64,000 bases of DNA from AP-15 sp963832875 (lineage in GTDB: Bacteria; Pseudomonadota; Alphaproteobacteria; ATCC43930; CGMCC-115725): NCBI GenBank assembly GCA_963832875.1, contig CAWHWB010000012.1, positions 62,001 to 126,000 of the forward strand, read 5' to 3'. A program made the position numbers and the translations under genes. The notes under the pieces are model-generated. The model did no database searches. It was not told the origin of the DNA and saw only the letters and a list, made by a program, of their open reading frames with translations. Numbering within the stretch: position 1 is the stretch's first letter; each line of letters starts with the position of its first letter. Shown piece after piece: positions 24,993 through 33,935 of this stretch.

Positions 24993-26060
24993 ATGCGCTT
25001 CGGACTGTTCGGCGGCGCGCGGACCGAAATCGGTGAGCAGGCGAGCGACAGCCGGATCTACACCGACTACGTCGACTACATCTGCGAGGCGGAGGCGCTC
25101 GGTTTTCACAGCGTCTTTCTGGTCGAACACCATTTCACCGGGTTCGGGCAGATCTCGGCGACCTTGAGCTTTTTGACCTATCTGGCGGCGAAGACCTCGC
25201 GGATCCGGCTCGGCACCGCGGTGCTGGTCCTGCCGTGGCACAACCCGGCTCTGCTCGCAGAGCAGGCGGCGACGCTGGATCTGCTGTCCAACGGGCGCCT
25301 CGATCTCGGAATCGGCAAGGGCTATCGCTGGGGCGAGTTCCACGGCTTCTGCATGCCGATCGAGGAAGCCGGCGAGCGCTATGACGAAGCCGTCGCATTC
25401 CTGCGCCAGGCATGGACCGCGAAGGGCCGCTTCTCGCATCACGGCAAACATTGGAAGTTCGAGGATGTCGTGATCGAGCCGGCGCCCTTGCAAAAGCCGC
25501 ATCCGCCATTGTGGATCGGCGCTCACAGCGCGCCATCGATCCTCAAGGCCGCCCAGGATGGCTTCAATCTGCTGCTCGGTCAGGCCGGAAGCCCCGAGCT
25601 GGTCGCCGAGAATATCGGCATCTACCGCAAGGCGATCGAGGCGCAAGGCCGCAGCTTCGATCCGATGACGGTCGGCCTAACGCGCGCGCTGCACATCGCC
25701 ATGACTGCGGCCGAGCGCGAGGCGGCGCACGAACTGCGCATGGCCTTTATGCGCAATGTCCAGCAATTGTCACTGTCGCCGACCGGGCAATCCCCGACCA
25801 TCGGCCGCCCGCGCCGTGCGATGTCGCGGGAAGATATGCGCCGCGCCTCCGAAACCGACGCATTGATCGGCGCGCCAGACGAGATCATCGGCCGGCTCAA
25901 AGAACTCGAGGCCGGCGGCGCCGAATATGTGATGGTGATTGACGTGGGCGGCTCGCGCGCGGCGCTTCGGATTTTCGCGCGCGAGATCATGCCGGAATTC
26001 ACTGACCGACCGGCGGCAGCGTCGTTCGTCTCTGACATCGGCGCTGGTAACCCTATATGA
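24993..26060 (+). CDS. LLM-class flavin-dependent oxidoreductase (luciferase-like)
   Basis: A 355-residue bacterial luciferase-like FMN/F420-type oxidoreductase. It opens MRFGLFGGARTEIG and shows FLVEHHFTGFGQ, RIRLGTAVLVLPWHNP, LDLLSNGRLDLGIGKGYR and PHPPLWIGAHS, the usual LLM-class segments. Such enzymes are monooxygenases or dehydrogenases using reduced flavin. It follows the aldo/keto reductase after 109 bases. Substrate unknown. The ATG at 24993 has an AAGGGAA ribosome binding site. Confidence 0.88.
   Translation: MRFGLFGGARTEIGEQASDSRIYTDYVDYICEAEALGFHSVFLVEHHFTGFGQISATLSFLTYLAAKTSRIRLGTAVLVLPWHNPALLAEQAATLDLLSNGRLDLGIGKGYRWGEFHGFCMPIEEAGERYDEAVAFLRQAWTAKGRFSHHGKHWKFEDVVIEPAPLQKPHPPLWIGAHSAPSILKAAQDGFNLLLGQAGSPELVAENIGIYRKAIEAQGRSFDPMTVGLTRALHIAMTAAEREAAHELRMAFMRNVQQLSLSPTGQSPTIGRPRRAMSREDMRRASETDALIGAPDEIIGRLKELEAGGAEYVMVIDVGGSRAALRIFAREIMPEFTDRPAAASFVSDIGAGNPI
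26032..26059 (+). promoter_or_regulatory. Possible promoter for the glycine-zipper lipoprotein
   Basis: CTGACA at 26032-26037 and TATATG at 26054-26059 with a 16-base spacer, in the last codons of the LLM gene and about 70 bases before the next ATG. Weak match, read by eye. Confidence 0.3.
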
Positions 26061-26132
26061 ACCTTCTTATCGCTTGCTTGGAACACGGCCGGCGCAGGAA
26101 GATCGCTGGACGCTTACCGAACAGGACATGAC

Positions 26133-26660
26133 ATGCAACGTATCGATCCGCGGCCCGTCGCCGCCCTCGCTGTCGTCGCCACGCTGGCGGCCTGCGTCGC
26201 CCCGCCGGCGGGGCCGACGATCCCGGTCCTGCCCGGGGCGGGAAAGTCACCGGCCGCCTTTGCCGCCGATCAGCAGGTCTGCGGGCAATATGCCTCCGCG
26301 CAAACCTCCCAGTCGGCCTATGCTGCCAACAACCAGGCGCTCGGAACCGCGATTATCGGCACTGCGCTCGGCGCCGGCCTCGGCGCCGCAGTCGGCGGCG
26401 GCCGCGGCGCGGCGATCGGTGCCGCCTCGGGTGCGGCCGCCGGCACGTTATACGGAGCCGGCGGCTCAGCCTACGCGCAGATGTCGCTGCAGCAGCAGTA
26501 CGACGTCGTCTACGGCGAATGCATGATGGCCCATGGCAACCAGGTTCCCGGCTTCGCGCCGCCACCGGGTGCGCCGCCTTATGGAGGCCAGCCCGGCTAC
26601 GCGCCGCCGCCCGGCTATGCTCCGCCGCCCGGCTACGCTCCGCCGCCACCGCCTTATTGA
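26133..26660 (+). CDS. Glycine-zipper lipoprotein with Pro/Tyr-rich C-terminal repeats
   Basis: A 175-residue envelope protein. The signal peptide ends in a lipobox VATLAAC (Cys about residue 21). A glycine zipper at about residues 70-115 (GTAIIGTALGAGLGAAVGG, then GAAIGAASGAAAG) suggests insertion into or association with membrane. YDVVYGECMMAHGN follows. The C-terminus is a tandem repeat of PPPGYAP units ending in PPPPPY. This architecture is common for uncharacterised outer-membrane lipoproteins of Rhizobiales. A similar small protein lies at 54281. Confidence 0.8.
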   Translation: MQRIDPRPVAALAVVATLAACVAPPAGPTIPVLPGAGKSPAAFAADQQVCGQYASAQTSQSAYAANNQALGTAIIGTALGAGLGAAVGGGRGAAIGAASGAAAGTLYGAGGSAYAQMSLQQQYDVVYGECMMAHGNQVPGFAPPPGAPPYGGQPGYAPPPGYAPPPGYAPPPPPY

Positions 26661-26739
26661 TCGCCGGGCCGCATTAATCGCCGGACCGCATCGATCGATC
26701 GACCTCGGCCGCCCCGATCGCCGGGCAAACCTCCGAGGC

Positions 26740-26955
26740 TCAGCGCGCGGCGGCTTTCCGATTGTCGGTGAGATAGATCTGGGCGAGTCCACGGCGGCGC
26801 GCCAAAATCCGCGCCCAAACCACGGCCTGCTCGTCCGAGTCGAAATGCCGCACCATCGGCTCCATTTTCGCCGGGCCGCCCGGATTTTCCCACTCCTCGA
26901 CCAGGCTCGCGGATACCCCGGCCGGCGCCGCATCGAGGATCAGGGTCAGCTTCAT
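26740..26955 (-). CDS. Small hypothetical protein
   Basis: A 71-residue protein starting MKLTLILDAAPAGVSASLVEEW, with EQAVVWARILARRRG and IYLTDNRKAAAR. It has regular codon use and an AAAGG ribosome binding site upstream of the ATG at 26955. No signal peptide or membrane segment. It lies between two rightward genes on the opposite strand. No family recognised. Confidence 0.55.
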   Translation of the reverse strand: MKLTLILDAAPAGVSASLVEEWENPGGPAKMEPMVRHFDSDEQAVVWARILARRRGLAQIYLTDNRKAAAR

Positions 26956-27050
26956 GATGGGCGCCTTTCGCGTCGCTCTTTCCGGTCGCCGAATTTGCCA
27001 ATCCAGGCTACACCCATGCGGGAAAGCTGATCTATGCCGGGGAGGGCAAC

Positions 27051-27836
27051 ATGCTGGATTTGCGCATTCGCGGCCGCAAGGCCATCGTCTGTGCGGCGAG
27101 CAAGGGGTTAGGGCGGGCCTGTGCGACGGCGCTGGCGCGCGCCGGGGTCGAACTGACGATCACCGCGCGCACCAAGGAGACCCTTGAACAGACCGCGGAT
27201 GAGATCCGCCGCGCGACCGGCGCGATGGTCACCACCGTGGCCGGCGACATCTCCACCGAAGCCGGCCGTGCCGCCGCCCTCGCCGCCTGCCCGGCGCCCG
27301 ATATTCTGGTCAACAATTGCGGCGGACCACCGCATGGCGATTTCCGCGACTGGTCGGTCGAAGATTGGCAGAAAGCGGTCAACGCCAACATGCTGACCCC
27401 GATCATGCTGATCAAGGCGGTGGTCGACGGGATGTGCGAGCGCCGCTTCGGCCGCATCGTCAACATCACTTCGGGCTCGGTCAAGTCGCCGATCGCGAAT
27501 CTCGGCATGAGCAATGGCGCCAGGGCCGGGCTGACCGCTTTTTGCGCCGGCATCGCCCGCCAAGTGGCAAAATACAATGTGACGATCAACGGCCTGCTGC
27601 CCGGCCCGTTTCTGACCGACCGGCTGCGTTCGGGAATCGAATACGAAGCGCGGCGGCAAAACATCTCGTTCGAAGAGCTGCTGGCCAAGCGCGGCCAGGC
27701 CAATCCCGCCGGCCGCGTCGGCGATCCCGAAGAATTCGGCGATGCCTGCGCCTTTCTGTGCTCCGCCTCCTCCGGTTTTATTGTCGGACAGAACCTGCTG
27801 CTCGACGGCGGCGCCTTCAATTCGACGATGGGCTAG
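27051..27836 (+). CDS. SDR family oxidoreductase with atypical active site
   Basis: A 261-residue short-chain dehydrogenase/reductase-fold protein. The cofactor motif reads VCAASKGLGRACA and the NNCGGPP and NITSGSVKSP segments are present. Where classical SDRs have YxxxK, this protein has SNGAR in LGMSNGARAGLTAF, so the catalytic Tyr and Lys are replaced by Ser and Arg. The end QNLLLDGGAFNST is the usual SDR C-terminus. Such variants form a recognisable subgroup, often annotated 3-oxoacyl-ACP reductase, but the chemistry is doubtful. Confidence 0.87.
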   Translation: MLDLRIRGRKAIVCAASKGLGRACATALARAGVELTITARTKETLEQTADEIRRATGAMVTTVAGDISTEAGRAAALAACPAPDILVNNCGGPPHGDFRDWSVEDWQKAVNANMLTPIMLIKAVVDGMCERRFGRIVNITSGSVKSPIANLGMSNGARAGLTAFCAGIARQVAKYNVTINGLLPGPFLTDRLRSGIEYEARRQNISFEELLAKRGQANPAGRVGDPEEFGDACAFLCSASSGFIVGQNLLLDGGAFNSTMG

Positions 27837-28059
27837 GCTGCTGCAGCTTTCGATCAGGTTGCAGCGGGATCTGTGCGAGGAGCGCGCGCAAAGCAATCTT
27901 GTCTGCGCGCCATAGTGCATAATGTGTGGCGCGGCGCCGCGACCGCAAGCATTGTGGGGTGCTTCCCGGTGTTGAGCAAGGCTGCGGCGTTGTCTGTCAT
28001 TTCACGCCCGAACAGTTGCCGGCGCATTCGCCCGCAACCGCAAGAACGGGATGGGATGA

Positions 28060-28238
28060 TGGCGTCACCAGGATGTCTTTGTCGGGATCGACGTCTCGAA
28101 GGATCGTTTGGACGTGCCTGTACGTCCGCGGGGGGTCGGCTTCTCGGTCAGCAATGAAGCGGCCGGCTATGCCGCGTTGATCGCCCGGCGGCGTCCATTG
28201 CGCGTGAACCGCATTGTGCTGGAGGCGACCGGCGGTAC
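28060..28238 (+). pseudogene. IS110-family transposase, N-terminal remnant
   Basis: The frame at 28072 onward reads DVFVGIDVSKDRLDV, then a variable stretch and IVLEATGG, which is the N-terminal DEDD RuvC-like domain of IS110-family transposases with its first catalytic Asp (GIDVSK). It has no usable ATG in frame and the similarity stops at about 28238, where palindromic repeat sequence begins. The rest of the element is missing, so this is a dead fragment of an insertion sequence. Confidence 0.75.
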
Positions 28239-28281
28239 GAGCGCCGCTGTGGCTGGCGCTAAGCGAGGGCGGGCTGGACGC

Positions 28282-28351
28282 GTGGGCCTTAAGCCCACGG
28301 ACTTGATCCCGGGGCATCCACGTCTTCCCGCTCCCGAAGCAAGACGTGGAT
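28282..28351. repeat. Double palindromic intergenic repeat
   Basis: Two adjacent hairpins: GTGGGC / GCCCAC (28282-28287, 28293-28298) and ATCCACGTCTT / AAGACGTGGAT (28316-28326, 28341-28351, 14-base loop). They directly abut the IS110 remnant and resemble dispersed repeats of Rhizobiales intergenic regions. The remaining sequence from 27837 to 28493 holds no other gene. Confidence 0.6.
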
Positions 28352-28493
28352 AGGCGGGACAAGCCCGCGCGAGACGATGTTTTATTGCGTGATACCGGGC
28401 GACTGCACGCATTCCTGGACAGCCGCGCGATTTTGTGGCAAAAATGTGTCGGGCCGAAGAAGCCGAACCACATTTACTCAGGGAGGCGACGCC

Positions 28494-29745
28494 ATGGGGA
28501 GCGTTCCGCGTTTCGGGCGCCGGTTGTGCGTTGTGGTCGCGACCTCGGCGGCGTTGCTGGTCGGCGCGGGCGAGGTTGATGCCGCGGGCCTCTCCTGCAC
28601 CGGGTTGCCGGCGGCGGGTGCGGTGACCTCGAACCCGATCTCCTGCACGGTCAATTGCGCCGCCGGCGGCACCTTGGCCTCGGCGGTGGCGCTGAAACCG
28701 CGCACCACCAGCCGGCTGACGATCACGATCAGCGGCACCTGCGTCGCCTCGACCGACGATCTGCCCAGCAGCATCACGATCCAGGGTGCCTCGTCGAGTG
28801 CCACGCTGGCGGCGCCCAAAGCCACGACCGACCCGGTGCTCGGCATCAGCGGCATCGGTGTCGAGCTCAGCAAGCTGACGATCTCCGGTGGGGTCTACGC
28901 GCTGCGCGGCCGCTCCGGCTCCGCCTTCACCGGCACCGATCTGATCGTCGAAAAAGCCTCGACCGCCGACATCCTGCTCAATCACTCGGTCGTCACGCTG
29001 AACACTTCGACGGTCGAGAACTCCGCTGGCGACGGAATCGACGCAAATTGGAACAGTACTGTCTTTCTGAACGGTGGCATCGTGCAAAACAACACATCTA
29101 CCGGCGTTAATGCCGTGTACGATGGGAGCGCCGATGTATACGGCGGCGCATTGTTACAGAACAATGGCTACCAGGGTGCGGGTGCCGGTTACGGGGGAAC
29201 GGTACTGATCTCTGCCGGGAGCGTCACAAAGAATGGCTTCGGGAGCGGCGGTGTCGGAGGAATAGGCACCGGTACAGGTGGGCACGTTGTTGTCGAGGGA
29301 AGCACCACCAGTGTGTCGAACAACGATCATAACGGGATACTCGCTGACGACAGCGGTTCCGCGCTCGTACAAGACGGGGCCACCATAGCAAACAATTCAG
29401 GAAACGGCCTCGTTCTCGTTCAAGGCGGCTTCGCTAAAGTGCGGGCGGGGGCGACCGTGAGCGGGAACACCGGGAACGGAATTGATGCCGAAATCGGCAC
29501 CCTGACGGTAGGCGAACTCGGGGCCCGGAGGCGGTGCGGCGACCATTGAGAACAACAAGGGGAACGGGATATTCATGCGGACCAACAGCGTCGCGAACAT
29601 CGATAATTCGGCCAACAAGATCATCGACAACACCCTCTGGGGCATTCTGTGCACCGGCTCGCCGTCGAACCCGCTGATCTTTGGCACCGTCGGGACGGTT
29701 TCCGGCAACGGCAAGGGGCAGATTTCCTGCAAGGTTTCGCCGTAG
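28494..29745 (+). CDS. Secreted right-handed beta-helix repeat protein, frameshifted near 29511-29525
   Basis: A secreted protein starting at ATG 28494 after a GGGAGG ribosome binding site, with a signal peptide ending EVDAAG. From about residue 60 it is made of short Asn/Gly/Ser/Thr-rich repeats (e.g. NNDHNGILADDSGSALVQDG, ANNSGNGLVLVQGG) typical of pectate-lyase-like beta-helices. The frame ends at 29549 in unrelated sequence (ARRRCGDH). The +1 frame continues the repeats as GGGAATIENNKGNGIFMRTN and ends NGKGQISCKVSP at 29745. One extra base near 29515 explains this. It may be a real mutation or an assembly error. Function unknown; cell-surface carbohydrate or adhesion role possible. Confidence 0.75.
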
Positions 29746-29795
29746 GCCACGAGCGCAGGGCCAAGGCCGCGATCCTTCGGGCCGCCTTTGGTGGA

Positions 29796-30380
29796 TTACC
29801 TCGGTGGGTTCTTTGCCGCGGGGTGGCGGCGGGGCGGCAGCATCCGCCCGAGCACGCCGTCGCGTCTGATTAGGGCATGATAGAGGGCGCCGGCGACGTG
29901 CAGGGCGACCAGCACATAAACCAGGTATTGGCCGACCAGATGCACGGCGATCGCGATCTGCGACAGGCGCCCGTTTTCCGGCAATAGCGGCGGGATCGAG
30001 ACGAGACCGAACAGGCTCACGGCATGGCCCTCGGCCGCGGCGTTGGCATAGCCGGCGAGCGGCATCGCGATAAACGCGAGGTCGAGGCTGAACTGGGTTA
30101 GATGGGCGAGGGCCGCGACGCCCCGTCCAAGGCCGGGCGGCAGCGGCGGGGGACGGTGGCATCCCCGCCACAGCAGGCGGAACAGCACCAAGGCGAGAAT
30201 GACCAGGCCGAGCGAGCGGTGCAGCAATAGCAGGTGCTCGCGCGCCGGCGTGTTGCGCGCCGCCGCCTCGCTCGCCCAGCCAAAGCTGACGACGTTGACC
30301 GCGAGTGCCGCGAGCAGCCAGTGCGTCGCCCGCGCGACCCGGTCGTAACGGCCCGCGGCAGGTGTTGCAGCGGGCGTCAA
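29796..30380 (-). CDS. Cytochrome b561
   Basis: A 194-residue four-helix dihaem cytochrome b of the CybB (YodB/YceJ) type, moving electrons between quinol and other acceptors in the inner membrane. YDRVARATHWLLAALA holds the first haem His, LLLLHRSLGLVILALVLFRL the second, and VHLVGQYLVYVLVALHVAGALYH two more. The only good start is TTG at 30380, with no strong ribosome binding site, so the exact N-terminus is uncertain. The C-terminus is basic and short. Confidence 0.87.
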   Translation of the reverse strand: MTPAATPAAGRYDRVARATHWLLAALAVNVVSFGWASEAAARNTPAREHLLLLHRSLGLVILALVLFRLLWRGCHRPPPLPPGLGRGVAALAHLTQFSLDLAFIAMPLAGYANAAAEGHAVSLFGLVSIPPLLPENGRLSQIAIAVHLVGQYLVYVLVALHVAGALYHALIRRDGVLGRMLPPRRHPAAKNPPR

Positions 30381-30586
30381 CCGGGGACCGCGACCAGGAT
30401 CGCGTTCCTTCGGCGGCGCAGCCCAGCACCGCGCGAGCGGGCGACGGCGACCTGAGCGCAGGCTTCGGTGCTGCTGTTGCCGTCGCGCATCGACTTGCCC
30501 CGCTGCCGATGCCGGCCTATAGCCGAGGCCGCGGCGCGACGCTATGAAGATCTGAAGACATCAGGATTTCGGGGGAGACCGTGAAT

Positions 30587-31102
30587 ATGCGATTTCTCGG
30601 GCGAGCGGTGCTGCCGATCGTGCCGCTGCTGGCGGCGCTGCTGGCATTCGCCGCGCCGGCCGCGGCGCAGCAGGCGACGCAAGCGCAGCGCGACGCGATC
30701 CGTCAGGCCTGCCCAGCTGATTACCAGCGGCTGTGCACCAACGTGCCGGCCGGCGGCAAAGCGTCGTTCGACTGCCTGCATCGCAACATGGCCAGTTTAG
30801 CGCCGGCCTGTCAGCGGGCGGTCAGGGCGGTCAGCGCCGGCGCCTCCTCGCCCGCGGCCTCGGCGCCCGGCGCTGCGGCCGCGGCACCCGCGGTCGCACC
30901 GGCACCTGCGGCGGCGGCACCGCCCTTGTCGCCGCGCGAGCAAATCATGGTGCTGCGCCAATACTGCGGCGGCGACTATCGCGCGCTGTGCCAAGGCGTG
31001 CCGTTGGGAGGCGGCCGGGCGATCGCCTGTCTGCGGGCCAACGCCGCGTCCCTGTCCGCGCAATGCGGCCGGGTGCTGAGCGCCGCGCGGCAGAGCCGCT
31101 AG
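30587..31102 (+). CDS. Secreted cysteine-rich repeat protein
   Basis: A 171-residue protein with a signal peptide ending PAAAQQ and two copies of a cysteine-rich module: ACPADYQRLCTNVPAGGKAS with DCLHRNMASLAPACQRA, and YCGGDYRALCQGVPLGGG with ACLRANAASLSAQCGR. An Ala/Pro linker joins them. The module resembles the cysteine-rich repeat of Golgi apparatus protein 1 found in many bacterial secreted proteins. The ribosome binding site GGGGGAG favours ATG 30587 over GTG 30581. Function unknown. Confidence 0.78.
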   Translation: MRFLGRAVLPIVPLLAALLAFAAPAAAQQATQAQRDAIRQACPADYQRLCTNVPAGGKASFDCLHRNMASLAPACQRAVRAVSAGASSPAASAPGAAAAAPAVAPAPAAAAPPLSPREQIMVLRQYCGGDYRALCQGVPLGGGRAIACLRANAASLSAQCGRVLSAARQSR

Positions 31103-31133
31103 TAGTGCGAACCTGGGACTTGGTACCGGCGAA

Positions 31134-31214
31134 CCCTCACCCGCCTTGCTGCGCTCGGCACCCTCCCCCGCAGTGCGTCCCCCGGATCAAGTCCGGGGGA
31201 CGGTTGGGTGAGGG
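31134..31214. repeat. Nested palindromic intergenic repeat
   Basis: An outer inverted repeat CCCTCACCC / GGGTGAGGG (31134-31142, 31206-31214) encloses a perfect hairpin GTCCCCCGGA / TCCGGGGGAC (31177-31186, 31192-31201) with a 5-base loop. It fills most of the gap before the MscS gene and looks like a dispersed repeat element. Confidence 0.6.
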
Positions 31215-31300
31215 TATGCGTGAGCGCGGCCGGGGTGGTCGCGGCTCCGGCTTCGGCCTAAGCTCCGCAGCAGCCGACCGATGAGCGCAGGCGCGGCCAG

Positions 31301-32821
31301 ATGAACATCCCGACTTGGACGATGCAGGCCGCCCACGATCCGCTCGTTGCCGCCCTCGTTCTGTTCGCGCTCGCCGGGGTTTCGGCGCATCTGGCGTTTC
31401 GCCGTCACCCGCTGCGCCGGGCGATCGTGCGGGTCGTCTTCCTCTTTGTGCTGACCCTCGTTCTGCTGCGCGCCGGGGTGGTTCCGTACCAGCCGTTGCG
31501 GATGACCGGCGGGCCGTTCCGTGACGCGGTTCACGGCGCCTTGAAGATCGCTTGGTGGCTGTGGTCGGCCTGGTTTCTGGTCGGGCTGCTGCGCGCCTTT
31601 GTCGTCACCGAGCATCGGCCGCGCGAGAGCAAGCTGGTGCAGGACCTGCTCTCCGGCCTGGTCTATCTCGCCGCTCTCTTCGCCATCATCGCCTACGTCT
31701 TCGACCTGCCGATCCGAGGTCTGCTAGCAACCTCAGGGGCGATCGCGATCATCCTCGGGCTGGCCTTGCAGAGCACGATGAGCGACGTCTTTTCCGGCAT
31801 CGTCCTCAACTTCAGCCGCCCCTACCGGCCCGGCGACTGGATCAGCATCGATGGCGCGACCGACGGCCGGGTCATCGAGATGAACTGGCGGGCGACGCTA
31901 GTGCTCACCGCGAAGCGCGACCTGGCGATCGTGCCGAACAGCGCCATCGCCAAGGCGAAGATTGTCAATTCGAGCTCGCCCTCCGGGATTCACGGGATCA
32001 CCGTGACCGTCCAGCTCGACCCCCGGACCTCGCCTGCATCCGGCGCCGCAATCATCGAGCAGGCGATCCTGAACTCGCGGCTGATCCTGGCGACGCCGGC
32101 GCCCTTGATCACGGTCAAATCGATTACCGCGAGCACCACCGAATACGAGATCACCGTTTTCGTCGAGGATCTGGGCCAATCCGGCCGCGCGCAAAACGAG
32201 CTGTTCGACCTGATGTCCCGGCATCTGGCGGCAGCCGGCATCGAGCTGGCCTCGACCCAGAGCCAGCCCTATTCGGCGCCCCCCGCCGCTGTCGGGACGA
32301 GGGCGTCGACCGATGCGGAACGGGCGCTCGAACTGGTCGAGATCTTTGCCGCGCTGACCGCGGACGAGCGGCGGTCCTTGGCGGCGAAGCTCCAGCAAAA
32401 GCACTACGAGCAGGGCGACACCCTGGTCGAGCCAGGGACGGTGTTGAATGCGCTGTTCATGATCGGAGGCGGCGTGCTGTCGCTGACCCATGTCTCCTCC
32501 GAGGGCGAGATCGAGATGATGCGTCTCGGGCCGGGCGACCATTTCGGCGAGATCGGGCTCTTGACCGGGGCCGCTGCCACGGCCCGAATCTCCGCTCTGG
32601 CGCCAAGCGTCGTTTATGAGTTGGCAAAGGACGTTCTGGCCCCTGTCCTGGAGGCGCGCCCGCCGGTCGCCCAGGAGCTGTGCCGGGCATTGGCGCGGCG
32701 CCAGGCCGCCGGCCAGCTGATCGCCTCGCCCGAGATCGACAAATCGGTGCCGGCCAATCGCGTCGCCGGCTGGTTCGCGGACCGGTTGCACCGGCTGTTC
32801 GATCTCGCCGGCGCGCAGTGA
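31301..32821 (+). CDS. MscS-family mechanosensitive channel with C-terminal cyclic-nucleotide-binding-like domain
   Basis: A 506-residue inner-membrane channel. Hydrophobic helices fill the first 160 residues. The pore-lining and beta-domain segment is visible as LLATSGAIAIILGLALQST and FSRPYRPGDWISI, then NSAIAKAKIVNSS. From about residue 345 a CRP-like cupin domain follows: LVEPGTVLNALFMIGGG, MRLGPGDHFGEIGLLTGA. In related channels this domain binds cyclic nucleotides and modulates gating. The stop overlaps the exonuclease start (GTGA). Confidence 0.9.
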   Translation: MNIPTWTMQAAHDPLVAALVLFALAGVSAHLAFRRHPLRRAIVRVVFLFVLTLVLLRAGVVPYQPLRMTGGPFRDAVHGALKIAWWLWSAWFLVGLLRAFVVTEHRPRESKLVQDLLSGLVYLAALFAIIAYVFDLPIRGLLATSGAIAIILGLALQSTMSDVFSGIVLNFSRPYRPGDWISIDGATDGRVIEMNWRATLVLTAKRDLAIVPNSAIAKAKIVNSSSPSGIHGITVTVQLDPRTSPASGAAIIEQAILNSRLILATPAPLITVKSITASTTEYEITVFVEDLGQSGRAQNELFDLMSRHLAAAGIELASTQSQPYSAPPAAVGTRASTDAERALELVEIFAALTADERRSLAAKLQQKHYEQGDTLVEPGTVLNALFMIGGGVLSLTHVSSEGEIEMMRLGPGDHFGEIGLLTGAAATARISALAPSVVYELAKDVLAPVLEARPPVAQELCRALARRQAAGQLIASPEIDKSVPANRVAGWFADRLHRLFDLAGAQ

Positions 32822-33660
32822 GCGAGCCTCGTCGGCACCGGCCGTTGCTCGCGGTCGACGGTGATTCGTTCGCCCATCGCGCCTATCACGCGTTGCCAAA
32901 GACGATCCGGCGCGAGGGCGGCAAGGGCGCCGGGGCGATTGTCGGCTTTGCCAACTTCCTCGTACGCTTCTATGCCGAGGAGCAGCCCCGAGCGGTGCTG
33001 GTCGGCTGGGACACGCTCGACGCGCCGACCTACCGGCACCGCGCGCTCGCGGGCTATCAGGGCGGACGGGAGTTCGATGCCGAGCTGGTCGAGCAGCTCG
33101 ACATCTTGCCGCAATTCGTCGCCGCGTGCGGGTTCGCCAATGCCAAGGCGGCGGGCTTCGAAGCCGACGATTTTATCGCGGCCGCGGTCACGCACGAGGA
33201 GCGGCGCGGCGGGACCGCGCTGCTGGCGAGCGGCGACCGCGATGCGTTTCAGCTCGCTTCCGGCGCGACGACGATCCTCCAGCCGGTGCGCGCCGGCGAA
33301 ATCGCCCGGATCGGCCCCGCCGAGGTGCGCGAGCGCTATGGCGTCGAACCCGCGCAGGTGCCGGACTTCATCGCGCTGCGCGGCGATCCGTCGGACAAGA
33401 TACCGGGGGCCAAGGGCGTCGGGCCGAAAGGTGCGGCAGCGCTGCTGCGCCGCTATGGGTCGCTGGAACAGGCGCTTGCCGACGGACGGTTCGCGGCCGA
33501 GGCGGAAACGCTGCGGCTCTACCGGCAGATCGCGACGATGGACACCGTAGCACCCCTTCCCGCTCTGGGCGACCAGACCCCGACCTGGGCCGAAGCGGCG
33601 GGGCTGGCGCGGAAATGGGGCCTGAACCGGTTGGCCGATCGTCTGGCCGAACTCGGGTGA
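32818..33660 (+). CDS. 5'-3' exonuclease (PolA N-terminal/FEN-like domain, stand-alone)
   Basis: A 280-residue stand-alone flap-nuclease-like protein. The GTG at 32818 overlaps the MscS stop. Metal-binding acidic residues are visible in LLAVDGDSFAHRAYHALP, GFEADDFIAAA and LLASGDRDAFQLAS, and the helix-3-turn-helix DNA-binding motif in GDPSDKIPGAKGVGPKGAA. This fold removes RNA primers and 5' flaps. Bacteria with full-length PolA often keep such paralogues with unclear roles. The coupling to a channel gene is probably only genomic economy. Confidence 0.88.
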   Translation: MSEPRRHRPLLAVDGDSFAHRAYHALPKTIRREGGKGAGAIVGFANFLVRFYAEEQPRAVLVGWDTLDAPTYRHRALAGYQGGREFDAELVEQLDILPQFVAACGFANAKAAGFEADDFIAAAVTHEERRGGTALLASGDRDAFQLASGATTILQPVRAGEIARIGPAEVRERYGVEPAQVPDFIALRGDPSDKIPGAKGVGPKGAAALLRRYGSLEQALADGRFAAEAETLRLYRQIATMDTVAPLPALGDQTPTWAEAAGLARKWGLNRLADRLAELG

Positions 33661-33935
33661 CTGTGCCGGCCGCGAATACCGGTCGATAGCTTAGCTAGGC
33701 GGCGCAGATTGCGGTGCTCGCCACCGGGAATATAGGATCGCGCTGATCAGAACTATGCCCTCACCTGTCCTCTCTCCTAATGGGCACGAGGGCGAGGAAA
33801 AGGCCGGCGAGAAATTCGTGAATGAACCCAGTCACACCGGTTTAGCTGGGGGACGAAGAAGATCGGCACGCTCACGGGTCCGGGTTGATGCATAATCAGG
33901 TTTGTTCTCTTTACTCTGACCTGAAAGGCTGCCAG

